Part shown: in pieces, positions 9,103 through 16,891 of the stretch | Layout of the letters: each line of letters begins with the position of its first letter | Position numbering within the stretch: the first letter of the stretch is position 1 | Assembly: GCA_964516325.1 (NCBI GenBank) | Contig: CAZFAP010000004.1 | Span: forward strand, 1 to 64,000 | Length of the DNA: 64,000 nt | From: CAZFAP01 sp964516325 | GTDB lineage: Bacteria; Auribacterota; JABMQX01 | Direction: 5' to 3' | Notes under the pieces: model-generated | Told to the model about the DNA's origin: nothing | The model's database searches: none | What the model saw: only the letters and a program-made list of their open reading frames with translations | Position numbers and translations under genes: made by a program

Positions 9103-9573
9103 TCACTGCGCCCCCCTGAGGTTTCGTTCAAGCTCAGACAAAAGTCGAAAAAGCGTCTCTCGATCCTGCTGGGACATGGACCCGTAAAGACGGCGAATCA
9201 GTCTCTCGGATATATGATCGAAGTCCGGCTTCAACGCCCGTCCCTTCTTTGTCAGCTCGACTAAGACAACGCGCCTGTCTGTGTCGGACGGCGTCTTGTG
9301 AACGTATCCATGCTGGTCTAACGTATTCAACATGCCGGTTACCGTGGACTTCACCCGCCCGACACGTTTCACAACCTCTTTGATGGCGACGGCCCGACGC
9401 TGTCTAAAGAGGTAACTCAACACGGCGCCATGTGCAGGCAAAAGCCCCGTAATGGAGCGGCTTCTCAACTCCTCCTCAATCAACAGATTCGCCTGCTCAC
9501 GAATCCGCGCTATTTGCCCGATAATACCGCGAGTGTCCGCGCGTCGTTTCTCTTGTCTGTGATTCGAATTCAT
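9103..9573 (-). CDS. MarR family transcriptional regulator
   Basis: A 156-residue dimeric winged-helix repressor of the MarR type. The helix-turn-helix region reads IKEVVKRVGRVKSTVTGMLNTLDQHGYV, and the wing contains the family's D-DRR signature (SDTDRRVVLVELTKKG). The flanking helices give the usual dimer interface, and length is normal. MarR proteins often sense phenolics, electrophiles or oxidants and repress their own operon. The promoter at 9586-9614 carries a palindrome in its spacer, so autorepression is very likely, and a second palindrome precedes the NmrA-like gene downstream. Together the two genes look like a self-contained, possibly acquired, redox-stress cassette. Confidence 0.9.
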   Translation of the reverse strand: MNSNHRQEKRRADTRGIIGQIARIREQANLLIEEELRSRSITGLLPAHGAVLSYLFRQRRAVAIKEVVKRVGRVKSTVTGMLNTLDQHGYVHKTPSDTDRRVVLVELTKKGRALKPDFDHISERLIRRLYGSMSQQDRETLFRLLSELERNLRGAQ

Positions 9574-9585
9574 AATCTACCCGGC

Positions 9586-9614
9586 ATGATAGTTCGCCAC
9601 CGAACTATTGTCAA
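9586..9614 (-). promoter_or_regulatory. marR promoter with operator embedded in the spacer
   Basis: On the minus strand a perfect -35 TTGACA (9614-9609) and a -10 TATCAT (9591-9586) are separated by exactly 17 bases. The palindrome ATAGTTCG-CCAC-CGAACTAT (9589-9608) fills the spacer and runs into the -10, so a bound dimer would block RNA polymerase. The marR start codon is at 9573. This is the clearest promoter in the window. Confidence 0.8.
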
Positions 9615-9846
9615 GCGTAAATTTGCCTCTGGAGGTGCTGCCGTCCCAGAAGCCGTGTGTAGCGCGTCGCTCAAGCCGGTTTTTCGGCCTTGCGATGCAG
9701 GGGAACACCCGCGATTGTAAGCTGCGGGTTACTCCTCTGGACAAACCTGGGAGGGGACGGAGGTCGCTGCGCGCTTCGGATGGCAGCGGACTGTGGACCT
9801 GGGCCAGGTCGTCGTGAAGTTGGCCGGAGCTGAATAGCCGGCGACG

Positions 9847-9975
9847 TTGAAGTACCGCTTGATAGCTCGATTCCCTATCAAAGCAAAGGCAGCTAAGTCG
9901 GTGGCTTATGAATACTACGATCCGGGCGTGACGGACGAAGCGGCTCTGCAAGAACTTCTCGTGAAAGCTCAGTAA
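9847..9975 (+). pseudogene. 3' remnant of a second alpha-2-macroglobulin gene
   Basis: Forty-two codons plus TAA align without gaps to the last 42 codons and stop of the intact macroglobulin gene (7635-7763); 33 of 42 residues are identical, including LKYRLxARFPIKAKAAKS and AYEYYDP. Most base differences are silent, so both copies evolved under selection before this one decayed. Upstream, in the same frame, a TAG at 9835-9837 interrupts it, and weak similarity (QVVVKL against QIIVYL) may extend to about 9805. No start or body of the gene survives. A terminator follows at 10006. The marR cassette now lies between the two copies. Confidence 0.85.
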
Positions 9976-10005
9976 CCGAGCTTCGACCGTTCCTGCAAAT
10001 CCGCG

Positions 10006-10042
10006 CCGGGGCGCTCAACCTCTTTGGGCGCTCCGGCTTTTT
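10006..10042 (+). terminator. Rho-independent terminator after the macroglobulin remnant
   Basis: An 11-bp stem (10006-10016 with 10026-10036, two G-T pairs) with a nine-base loop is followed directly by CTTTTT (10037-10042). It lies 31 bases after the stop of the macroglobulin remnant, so it probably was that gene's terminator. The intact copy has no comparable structure after its stop. Confidence 0.75.
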
Positions 10043-10089
10043 GTCACTCGCAGGCGCGGTGGCGCGAAGATGCCGCTGTGTTTTCCTGG

Positions 10090-10254
10090 CATAGCTGTGG
10101 TCTGTTCCCCTCATCATAGGGATGGACGGCACCGAAAGGCCGCAGCGGACGAACTTGTTGCGCCCTATGCTCGCGTTCGCCGTTGCTGTGCGATGGGTAT
10201 CTTGCCCGCCAAGGACCTGCTATTGAGGGGTGCTGCCAGAGGCAGGATGCCGCC
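10090..10254 (-). repeat. Dispersed intergenic repeat, family D copy 1
   Basis: About 165 bp whose reverse complement aligns along its length with 13701-13862. Shared blocks include TAGCTRTGGTCTGYTCC, ACCGAAAG, GAACTTGTTGC and GCCAGAGGC-GG-TGCC. No convincing reading frame is conserved between copies, so I treat it as a non-coding repeat. It occupies the leader region before the NHL gene. Confidence 0.65.
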
Positions 10255-10410
10255 GAGAATTCCATGGCATGCAGGTGCCTTCTCCCCTTTCCCCAAAATC
10301 GCGCGCGGCCAGAACCGGTTTCACGGCCATCCGCTTTATTCGTTGACACCGCCACCGTTTTCGGGTTACTTTCTCTGCCGAAAACTTGCAAGTTAAAAGG
10401 AGGGGATGCC

Positions 10411-12420
10411 ATGAGAACACAAAAGCGATGGAACATTGCTGCTTCGGGCCTTACGGTGTTGTTCGTCTCTGGCGTTTTTCTGACCGGAGACGCCAGCGAG
10501 TCCTACTTGTTTGTGAGAGCGTGGCCGCCCGTGGGTGACGCTTGGAGTTTCAGTGGGCCCTGCGCGGTGGCGGTGGACTCATCCGGAAGCGTCTTCGTAG
10601 TTGAGAGCTGGGGCGACAGAGTCAAAAAGCTCGACTCGTCGGGAAAGTGGCTTGCTGAGTGGGGTGGTCCAGGTGGCCCGGACGGAGAATTCGACGAACC
10701 CTCGAGCATCGCCGTGGATTCAGGAGGAAATGTGTATGTAGTTGACAGCGGCAACAACAGGATCCTGAAGTTTGACGGGGGCGGGAGGTTCATCCTGAAG
10801 TGGGGCAACGAGGGCGACGGAGACGGAGAGTTTGAGAATCCGCACGGCGTGGCGGTAGATTCATCCGGAAACGTCTACATAGCCGATACGTATAACGACA
10901 GGATTCAAAAGTTCGACTCGTCCGGAAAGTTCTTAGCCGAGTGGGGCTCGGAAGGCTCCGGTGATGGGGAGTTCGCCAGTCCTTATGGCGTCGCCGTAGA
11001 TTCATCCGGAAATGTCTATGTAGCCGATAGCTATAACAACAGAATTCAGAAGTTCGACTCGTTGGGAAACTTCTTAGGAAAGTGGGGCTCCTTAGGCGAC
11101 GCCGACGGAGAGTTGGACAGTCCCCATGGCGTGGCCGCAGATTCATCCGGAAATGTTTATGTAGCCGATACCGTTAACGACAGGATTCAGAAGTTCGACT
11201 CATCGGGAAAGTTCTTGGCAAAGTGGGGCTCCTGCGGCAACGCCGACGGAGAGTTCGACAATCCGCAGGGCGTGGCCGTAGATTCGTCCGGAAACGTCTA
11301 TGTAGCCGATACGTACAACGACAGGATTCAGAAGTTCGATACGCAGGGAAATTTCAGGGTGACCTGGAGCTACACAGGTTACTCAGATGGTGAGTTCTCC
11401 TGGCCCACAGGCCTGGCCGTTGATCGCTCGGGAAGCATCTACATCGCAGACACTTGGAACAGCAGAATCCAGAAATTCGATTCCTGCGGCAAATTCACGG
11501 CTGCCTGGGGCTACTACGGCCGCGGCAACGGAGGGTTTGAGGACCCCGAGGGCATAGCGGTGGATTCATCCGGGAACGTCTATGTCGCAGATACCGGCAA
11601 TCACAGGATCCAGAAGCTCGACTCCTCCGGCAGGTTTCTTGCCGCCTGGGGTTACCTGGGTTCGGATGACGGGGAGTTCTTCATGCCGAGCGGCATAGCC
11701 GTCAACCCTTGGGGAAACGTGCTTGTCGCAGATACGGGAAACGGCAGAATCCAGAAGTTCGACGCCTCGGGAAAATTCCTGCTGAAGTGGGACCTGGAAG
11801 GCGCGGCCGCTGGACGATACTCATACCAGCACGGCATAGCCATTGACTCATCGGGAAATGCCTACGTGCCGACTTGGAGCTCGATTCAGAAATTCGATAC
11901 ATCCGGGAAGCTACTGTGCGAGTGGGGCACGGGCGGGAATGGCGACGGCCAACTCTCGGGGCCCTCAGGAATAGCAATAGATTCATCTGGCAACCTCTTC
12001 GTCGTGGACACGTACAACAACAGGGTTCAGAAATTCGATCCTACAGGCAGGTTCATCACCAAATGGGGTTCTCTTGGGTCCGACGATGGAGAGTTCTATG
12101 AGCCGACCGGGATAGCTGTCGATTCGTCGGGAAATGTCTATGTCGCCGACACCCAGAACGACAGAATCCAGGTGTTCCAACGTGGTCCAAACATTCGGAT
12201 CACGGGCTCGGCCGATTCTCCCCTCGTCGAATGGGATAGCGAAGGAGGCGGAAACTACAGGCTGTGGCTGTCCGCGGACCTTTTCGATTGGATAACGGCC
12301 GGTGGCATTCAGCCGGCCTCGCCGCTGGGCATCAACATGTGGATGGACGACGGCGTGCACACCCTCGGCCCGCCTCACAAGGCGGGACGCCGCTTCTACC
12401 GGGTCGAAATCCTGCAATAG
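10411..12420 (+). CDS. Secreted NHL-repeat beta-propeller protein
   Basis: A 669-residue exported protein. A Sec signal peptide (residues 1 to about 30) is followed by twelve NHL repeats of about 47 residues, each of the form GVAVDSSGNVYVADTxNxRI with QKFDSSGKF and a closing DGE, which fits two six-bladed propellers. A C-terminal module of about 75 residues ends in RRFYRVEIL; related modules end two of the nearby multihaem cytochromes. NHL propellers usually bind proteins, peptides or glycans; no catalytic residues are apparent. The ATG at 10411 follows AAGGAGGGG. Repeats 3-6 are very similar at the DNA level, suggesting recent internal amplification. It is separated from its neighbours and has no evident operon partner. 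Confidence 0.88.
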   Translation: MRTQKRWNIAASGLTVLFVSGVFLTGDASESYLFVRAWPPVGDAWSFSGPCAVAVDSSGSVFVVESWGDRVKKLDSSGKWLAEWGGPGGPDGEFDEPSSIAVDSGGNVYVVDSGNNRILKFDGGGRFILKWGNEGDGDGEFENPHGVAVDSSGNVYIADTYNDRIQKFDSSGKFLAEWGSEGSGDGEFASPYGVAVDSSGNVYVADSYNNRIQKFDSLGNFLGKWGSLGDADGELDSPHGVAADSSGNVYVADTVNDRIQKFDSSGKFLAKWGSCGNADGEFDNPQGVAVDSSGNVYVADTYNDRIQKFDTQGNFRVTWSYTGYSDGEFSWPTGLAVDRSGSIYIADTWNSRIQKFDSCGKFTAAWGYYGRGNGGFEDPEGIAVDSSGNVYVADTGNHRIQKLDSSGRFLAAWGYLGSDDGEFFMPSGIAVNPWGNVLVADTGNGRIQKFDASGKFLLKWDLEGAAAGRYSYQHGIAIDSSGNAYVPTWSSIQKFDTSGKLLCEWGTGGNGDGQLSGPSGIAIDSSGNLFVVDTYNNRVQKFDPTGRFITKWGSLGSDDGEFYEPTGIAVDSSGNVYVADTQNDRIQVFQRGPNIRITGSADSPLVEWDSEGGGNYRLWLSADLFDWITAGGIQPASPLGINMWMDDGVHTLGPPHKAGRRFYRVEILQ

Positions 12421-12460
12421 TTGCCCTCGGCGCCACACAGGATGGACACGATGTCAGATT

Positions 12461-12530
12461 AACCGCGGATGCACGCAGATATACACTTTTCTATCTATCT
12501 GCGTTCATCGGCGTCCATCTGCGGTTCCTG
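12461..12530. repeat. Imperfect inverted repeat, family B
   Basis: A sequence beginning AACCGCGGATGCACGCAGAT pairs imperfectly with a downstream arm containing ATCTGCG and GTCCATCTGCGGTT. It lies between the convergent NHL and TIM-barrel genes. Repeats of this type are common between genes in environmental bacterial genomes. A degraded relative may lie near 19037-19100. Confidence 0.55.
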
Positions 12531-12656
12531 ATCATCGCGTGAATTCTGTTATCCCGTCGAGCTTCTTCTCTGCGCCCTCTGGGGTCTCGGCGGTGAAAAA
12601 GGGACGCGCCAGGGGCTGTTGAACCACAAAGCGGCTGCGGACGCGGGGTCTGGCCC

Positions 12657-13541
12657 CTACCCCTTATCGCACTCGGCGAGGATTCGGAGAATGTCCTCCG
12701 TCGGCTTGGTCTTTCCGAACTCGCAGGCGACTATCCCGCGATAGCCCGACTCGAAGATGGCTTTGAAAACGTTCTTGTAGTTGATCTCGCCGGTTCCCGG
12801 CTCATGTCGTCCGGGGACGTCCGCGAAGTGGAAGTGCCCGATTTCTTTGATGTACCGTCGAATGTTGTTGATGAGGTTCCCTTCGCTGATCTGCTGGTGA
12901 TAAATGTCGAAGAGGCACTTGATGCACGGGCGCTCGGTCCGCTTGACCAGTTCCGATGCATCCTTGGAATAGACGAGGAAATAGCCCGGATGGTCAACCA
13001 GGACGTTCAGGATTTCCCACACGAGCGTCATGCCAGCGTCCCCGACCATCGGAGCCACGAGCTGACCCGCTTTCACAAGAGCGTCCATCTGCTCTTCCTT
13101 TGACACGCCGTCTCGATTCCTGCCGGTCAACGCGAGGAGGATTTTCGTGCCGAGCATCCTGGCGTTCTCGATGGCGCCTTTGACGCTATCCGCGAACCTC
13201 TGGTGCTGCGCCGGATCGTTTGGACCCCAGCCGCCGATGCTGCCGCCGGCGCCGATGGCGCCGATTTGCATCCCAAGCTCCTGGCATTTGGCTTTCACCT
13301 GCTCCTTATCATTCCATCCGCCGGCGCCAAGGTCCTCAAAAGCCCGAAAGCCATAGGCGGCTATCTGCTCGATTCTCTCGACATGCGAACCGGTGAACCA
13401 CCCCGGCGAGACGGCGATGGTGTTTCGCATGCCCGCGCCGATTTTCTCAACCTCCGCCCGAGCGCTTGATGAATGAAAAACGCTCACCGTTGAAGCCACG
13501 GCAACTCCTCCAGCTGTCTTGAGAAACGTCCTTCTGTCCAT
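12657..13541 (-). CDS. Tat-exported xylose-isomerase-like TIM-barrel protein
   Basis: A 294-residue protein of the sugar phosphate isomerase/epimerase (AP endonuclease 2-like TIM barrel) family, close to hydroxypyruvate-isomerase-like members. It has a twin-arginine signal (MDRRTFLKTAGG) and an Ala-rich cleavage region, so it is exported folded, probably with its metal. Likely metal ligands are the Glu in LVWEILN, the Asp-Xaa-Tyr-His in LFDIYHQ, the His in HFHFADVPGRHEPG and the Glu in VACEFG. GGAGG lies seven bases before the chosen ATG; an upstream in-frame start would bury the Tat motif. In planctomycete-like bacteria such proteins accompany Gfo/Idh/MocA oxidoreductases and DUF1080 hydrolases, both found further along. 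Confidence 0.87.
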   Translation of the reverse strand: MDRRTFLKTAGGVAVASTVSVFHSSSARAEVEKIGAGMRNTIAVSPGWFTGSHVERIEQIAAYGFRAFEDLGAGGWNDKEQVKAKCQELGMQIGAIGAGGSIGGWGPNDPAQHQRFADSVKGAIENARMLGTKILLALTGRNRDGVSKEEQMDALVKAGQLVAPMVGDAGMTLVWEILNVLVDHPGYFLVYSKDASELVKRTERPCIKCLFDIYHQQISEGNLINNIRRYIKEIGHFHFADVPGRHEPGTGEINYKNVFKAIFESGYRGIVACEFGKTKPTEDILRILAECDKG

Positions 13542-13670
13542 AAGATAACCTCCAATGCGAGAATTTCTGTTTGCCGACCAGAACCTTGAGACGCCTGACC
13601 CTACCACACACCGGTCGCGCGGTCAAGCCCAGCATTTGCCGGAGTGGAAGGGCTCCCTTTGCGGAGGGAG

Positions 13671-13862
13671 CCACCGCAGAGAACGCAGAGGATAGATAGT
13701 TGTGGCACCCCGCCTCTGGCGGGACCCGTGAATGGTCTCCCCACCATAAGCAACATGCCCATGCCACAACGAGAGCCAACGGGAGCGTGGAGTGCAACAA
13801 GTTCCCCCCTTTCGGTCTTTCGGTCCGCCGCACCCCGACCACGGGTGGAGCAGACCATAGCT
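13671..13862 (+). repeat. Dispersed intergenic repeat, family D copy 2
   Basis: A compound repeat starting with CACCGCAGAGAACGCAGAGG, then a block containing CCCGCCTCTGGCGGGACCCGTG, followed by about 130 bp that are the inverted counterpart of 10090-10254. It fills much of the 454-base gap between the TIM-barrel gene and the C45 fusion gene; I see nothing else in that gap. Confidence 0.65.
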
Positions 13863-13995
13863 ACACCGCCAAAATGTAGCCACGCTGTTCGCAGGCCATT
13901 GCGGGCATCAGAGTGTGGTAGAATGGGAATTGAAGGGCCCTCCACAGCGCCCTGGCCCCTTTCAGCACCCGTAACACCAAAAGGATATCCCTGTT

Positions 13996-16248
13996 ATGAA
14001 AAACTCACTCGCAACCTCACGCCTCGCAAACAAATCGAGGACCGCCCATTTCTGGCGTGTCGCCTCCATTATCCTGCTCCTCGCGCTATTCATTGTCGTG
14101 CCGGTCTCGTCGCACCCGGAGCAACCCTCGGACTGGCAGACGGTCGGACAGGAAGGGCAAGGAAAACTTCTTTCGACCAGAGGGCAGAGAGTTCTGGTTC
14201 TCAAAGGGACGCCCTACGAAATTGGCTTTCAGCACGGGAAACTGCTCGCCAAGGAAGCGGCGCAGGATGCGAAGGCGTACCTCGACGATTGGGCTATTGG
14301 GAAACGCGGGGAGTCCAGATCGTCGCTCTCGAAGATATTCGAGTCCCTGCGACCGTTTATCCCCGAGCGATACATGGAAGAGATGAAAGGGCTCGCCGAC
14401 GGCTCCGGCGTACCCCTGGAAGAAATTCATCTCCTTCACGCGATTCCGACCCGCTTCCACTGCACGGGAGCCGCTGCGTTTGGCAAAGCGACCGCCGACG
14501 GGTACCTTTATCACACCCGCAGCCTCGATTACAGCCTCGACGTGGGCAGCCAGAAGACAGCCCAGGAGAATGCGGCGCTGATTGTCTTTCAGCCCGAGGA
14601 AGGGAACGCTCACGCGGTGCTGTCCTGGGCGGGGCTTATCGGCTGCGTCTCCGGGATGAACGCAAAAGGGATTTCCATCGGCGAGATCGGGAATGCGTGC
14701 CGCGACGAAAGCTACTCAGGGATGCCGATGATTTTCATGCTGAGGGAAGCGCTCCGAACGTGCGAGAGCCTCGACGAGGTCATCAACTTCATCGGCAAAG
14801 CCCCCCGGACGTGTGGCTTCACGTTCGTCGTTGGGGACGGCAAGATTCCCTCCGCGTCTGCGCTGGAGGTCTCCCATTCGCGGATGGCTGTGGGGCGACC
14901 GGGCGATCCAAAAAGCGACCCTCCTCCCCACTCCCCGATCACGGACGCTGTCCGTCGCGGAAACTATTTCGTTGATAGGGAAATGGCTGCCGTTCAAAGA
15001 GACGAGTACGACCCCCGAATTTCGGCTCCGGAGCATTGGCTCGGGTATTCAGTGATGAGCGGGTTTCTCGTCGAGAACCTCGGACGGCTCAACGACATCA
15101 AGATGATTGAGCTCCTGCGAAAGTACCCGCCGGAGCACCCCTGCCTCCACCAGGCGGTCTTTTGTCCTTCGACGCTCGAGTTGTGGGTGTCCAACGCGGT
15201 CTCGCCCGCCAAAGCGAAATTCGCCGGCGCCCAGAACCAACCCTTCTATAAGTACAACCTCGCAAAATTGATCGAGGGTATTCCATTTGAAGTCATCGTC
15301 GCCGAGCCACCTGCACGCTCCACCGGCGTCTTGCCGCGCCCGGAGACGGGGACGACGACCATCTCCGAAAAGGAGGAATTCATTTCGGACGGCTCGCTCT
15401 CACCGTTCCGCCTCAAAAAGAAAAACTTCGATTGGGTTCTGACGTACGATTCCGCGACCGACAAGTATTTCGTCGCTGACCTTTCCTTCCCGTCAGAAGT
15501 CGAGACCCCGTGGCTTGAAGTCAATACGGTTCTTGCCGAATATTACCTCCCGAGAAGCACAGAGAAGATGCCCGGCGTCATCGTCCTTGACATCCTCGAA
15601 GGGAATTTCGTCGTAGCCCGGACCCTCGCCCGAACGCTCGCGGACAACGGCATTGCGGCTCTTCCGCTGCATCTCCCCTTTTTCGGAAAACGCAGGCCAA
15701 GGAACGGTCCCGAGGAAGCCATGATTTCGGGAGAGATTGATTTGACATGCCGCTTGATGACACAAGCTGTCCTCGATATCCGGTGTGCCGCGCAGTGGCT
15801 CAGAACGCGCAAAGAGATTGACGCGGGAAAGACCGGCATAGTCGGGGTGAGCCTCGGGGCGATTACGGGCGCCCTCGCGATCGGCGTGGACGGCGGCTTC
15901 ACGAAAAACGCCCTCGTCTTGGGCGGCGGAGACATAGCGCAGATCGTCTGGACGTCGCCCGAAACCGTCAAAGTGAGGGAACAGCTAATCGAAAAGGGCT
16001 ACACGCTCGAAAAGCTGCGCGAGGAGCTGCGCCCGGTTGACCCCCTCACGTACGCTCACCGCATCAAGCCCTCCACCGTGATGATGTTCAACGCGAAAAA
16101 CGACCAGACCGTCCTCCCCGATTGCACGACGAAGCTGTGGCAGAAAGCCGGACAACCGAAAATCGTGTGGTACAACACCTCCCACGTCGGCGCGGCGATG
16201 TACATGAACAAAATCCTCGAGGAGATCATCGCCTTTGTCCGGGAATGA
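13996..16248 (+). CDS. C45-type Ntn hydrolase fused to an alpha/beta hydrolase, exported
   Basis: A 750-residue protein with an N-terminal signal or anchor (hydrophobic about 22-40) and two enzyme domains. Residues about 60-430 match the peptidase C45/acyl-CoA:6-aminopenicillanate acyltransferase family: GTPYEIGFQHG, then the candidate nucleophile Cys156 in FHCTGAAAFG, and LYHTRSLDY. Residues about 480-750 form an alpha/beta hydrolase of the dienelactone-hydrolase type with GVSLG (Ser619), Asp703 in NAKNDQT and His730 in NTSHVG. C45 enzymes mature by self-cleavage before Cys; here that Cys is internal, so either long-range processing occurs or the domain acts differently. Substrates are unknown but amide or ester bonds are likely. 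A Shine-Dalgarno-like AAAGGA precedes the ATG. No operon partner is seen. Confidence 0.78.
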   Translation: MKNSLATSRLANKSRTAHFWRVASIILLLALFIVVPVSSHPEQPSDWQTVGQEGQGKLLSTRGQRVLVLKGTPYEIGFQHGKLLAKEAAQDAKAYLDDWAIGKRGESRSSLSKIFESLRPFIPERYMEEMKGLADGSGVPLEEIHLLHAIPTRFHCTGAAAFGKATADGYLYHTRSLDYSLDVGSQKTAQENAALIVFQPEEGNAHAVLSWAGLIGCVSGMNAKGISIGEIGNACRDESYSGMPMIFMLREALRTCESLDEVINFIGKAPRTCGFTFVVGDGKIPSASALEVSHSRMAVGRPGDPKSDPPPHSPITDAVRRGNYFVDREMAAVQRDEYDPRISAPEHWLGYSVMSGFLVENLGRLNDIKMIELLRKYPPEHPCLHQAVFCPSTLELWVSNAVSPAKAKFAGAQNQPFYKYNLAKLIEGIPFEVIVAEPPARSTGVLPRPETGTTTISEKEEFISDGSLSPFRLKKKNFDWVLTYDSATDKYFVADLSFPSEVETPWLEVNTVLAEYYLPRSTEKMPGVIVLDILEGNFVVARTLARTLADNGIAALPLHLPFFGKRRPRNGPEEAMISGEIDLTCRLMTQAVLDIRCAAQWLRTRKEIDAGKTGIVGVSLGAITGALAIGVDGGFTKNALVLGGGDIAQIVWTSPETVKVREQLIEKGYTLEKLREELRPVDPLTYAHRIKPSTVMMFNAKNDQTVLPDCTTKLWQKAGQPKIVWYNTSHVGAAMYMNKILEEIIAFVRE

Positions 16249-16360
16249 CAGCGAAGTTCTCGGCGCGGAACTGCGTTTGGGTCCCTGAAGCGGCAGGGCG
16301 CTGGCGCCCACAGAGCTGGGGTCACCGCAAGCGTCGGTAATCGCTCAGCTACGTGGGGAC

Positions 16361-16450
16361 TCACCGCGGAGAGCGCAGAGGACGCCCCCCGAAGGCGGGG
16401 TGGCATGCCGCCTTTGGCGGGACCCGTGTCCCGAGGGCACACCTCCAACC
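16361..16450 (+). repeat. Dispersed intergenic repeat, family D copy 3 (partial)
   Basis: TCACCGCGGAGAGCGCAGAG followed by a block with GCCGCCTTTGGCGGGACCCGTG repeats the order seen at 13671-13735; the longer right part of the element is missing. An insertion of CCCCGAAGGCGGGG separates the two blocks. It lies in the 643-base gap before the cytochrome operon, whose other content is the promoter at 16654-16690 and a fragment (about 16476-16510) resembling the end of element A. Confidence 0.5.
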
Positions 16451-16653
16451 GCCTGGGGCGACGAAACCCACGGTCCTGTCAATCCCGTACATCCTGTTCA
16501 TCCTGTCCAACTTTCCCCCTTCCCGGCGTTCCTCGCGACCCCTGTGGGTCAATACCAACAACCCGACCACCCGTAAGTGAGGCGCTACATCAAATGCAGG
16601 AAATCTTATCCTCCGCCGGAGACTGAGGCCTTACGCCGAATAAGACTTTTCTC

Positions 16654-16683
16654 TTGACAGACAAAGTCCACTATTATTATTCT
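16654..16683 (+). promoter_or_regulatory. Promoter of the multihaem cytochrome locus
   Basis: A perfect TTGACA (16654-16659) and TATTCT (16678-16683) are 18 bases apart, about 210 bases before the first cytochrome start. The region is strikingly A+T-rich compared with its surroundings. The -10 lies within the Fur-box-like site at 16672-16690. Confidence 0.6.
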
Positions 16684-16690
16684 CATTATC
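16672..16690 (-). promoter_or_regulatory. Fur-box-like operator over the cytochrome promoter
   Basis: Read on the minus strand the 19 bases are GATAATGAGAATAATAATA, matching the classical 19-bp Fur consensus at 15 positions (14 on the plus strand); the left half is perfect for eight bases. It covers the -10 hexamer, so binding would shut the promoter. The link to iron is logical because the genes downstream encode 49 haem sites. Fur itself is not encoded in this window. Confidence 0.55.
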
Positions 16691-16891
16691 AAAATAGGAA
16701 TGATATCTCGGTTTGCTGACCGAATCCCACTCGCGGGAGCTTCAGAGATGGCGTCGCCAGGATTGCCACTTCGTCTGAGGCGCCTATGCGGGTCCGTCCC
16801 TACCACACAGGCTGGAGGCGGTGAAAGACGCGGAAATGGATTTGGTCGGGAACTGAGGGAAGTCAGTGCCCGGCTCACCCGGGAGGTAAAG

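Noticed and set aside
13644..14975. Open frame of over 400 codons overlapping the start of the C45 fusion
   Set aside because: Starts inside repeat D and is Arg-rich; the alternative frame has signal peptide and catalytic motifs.
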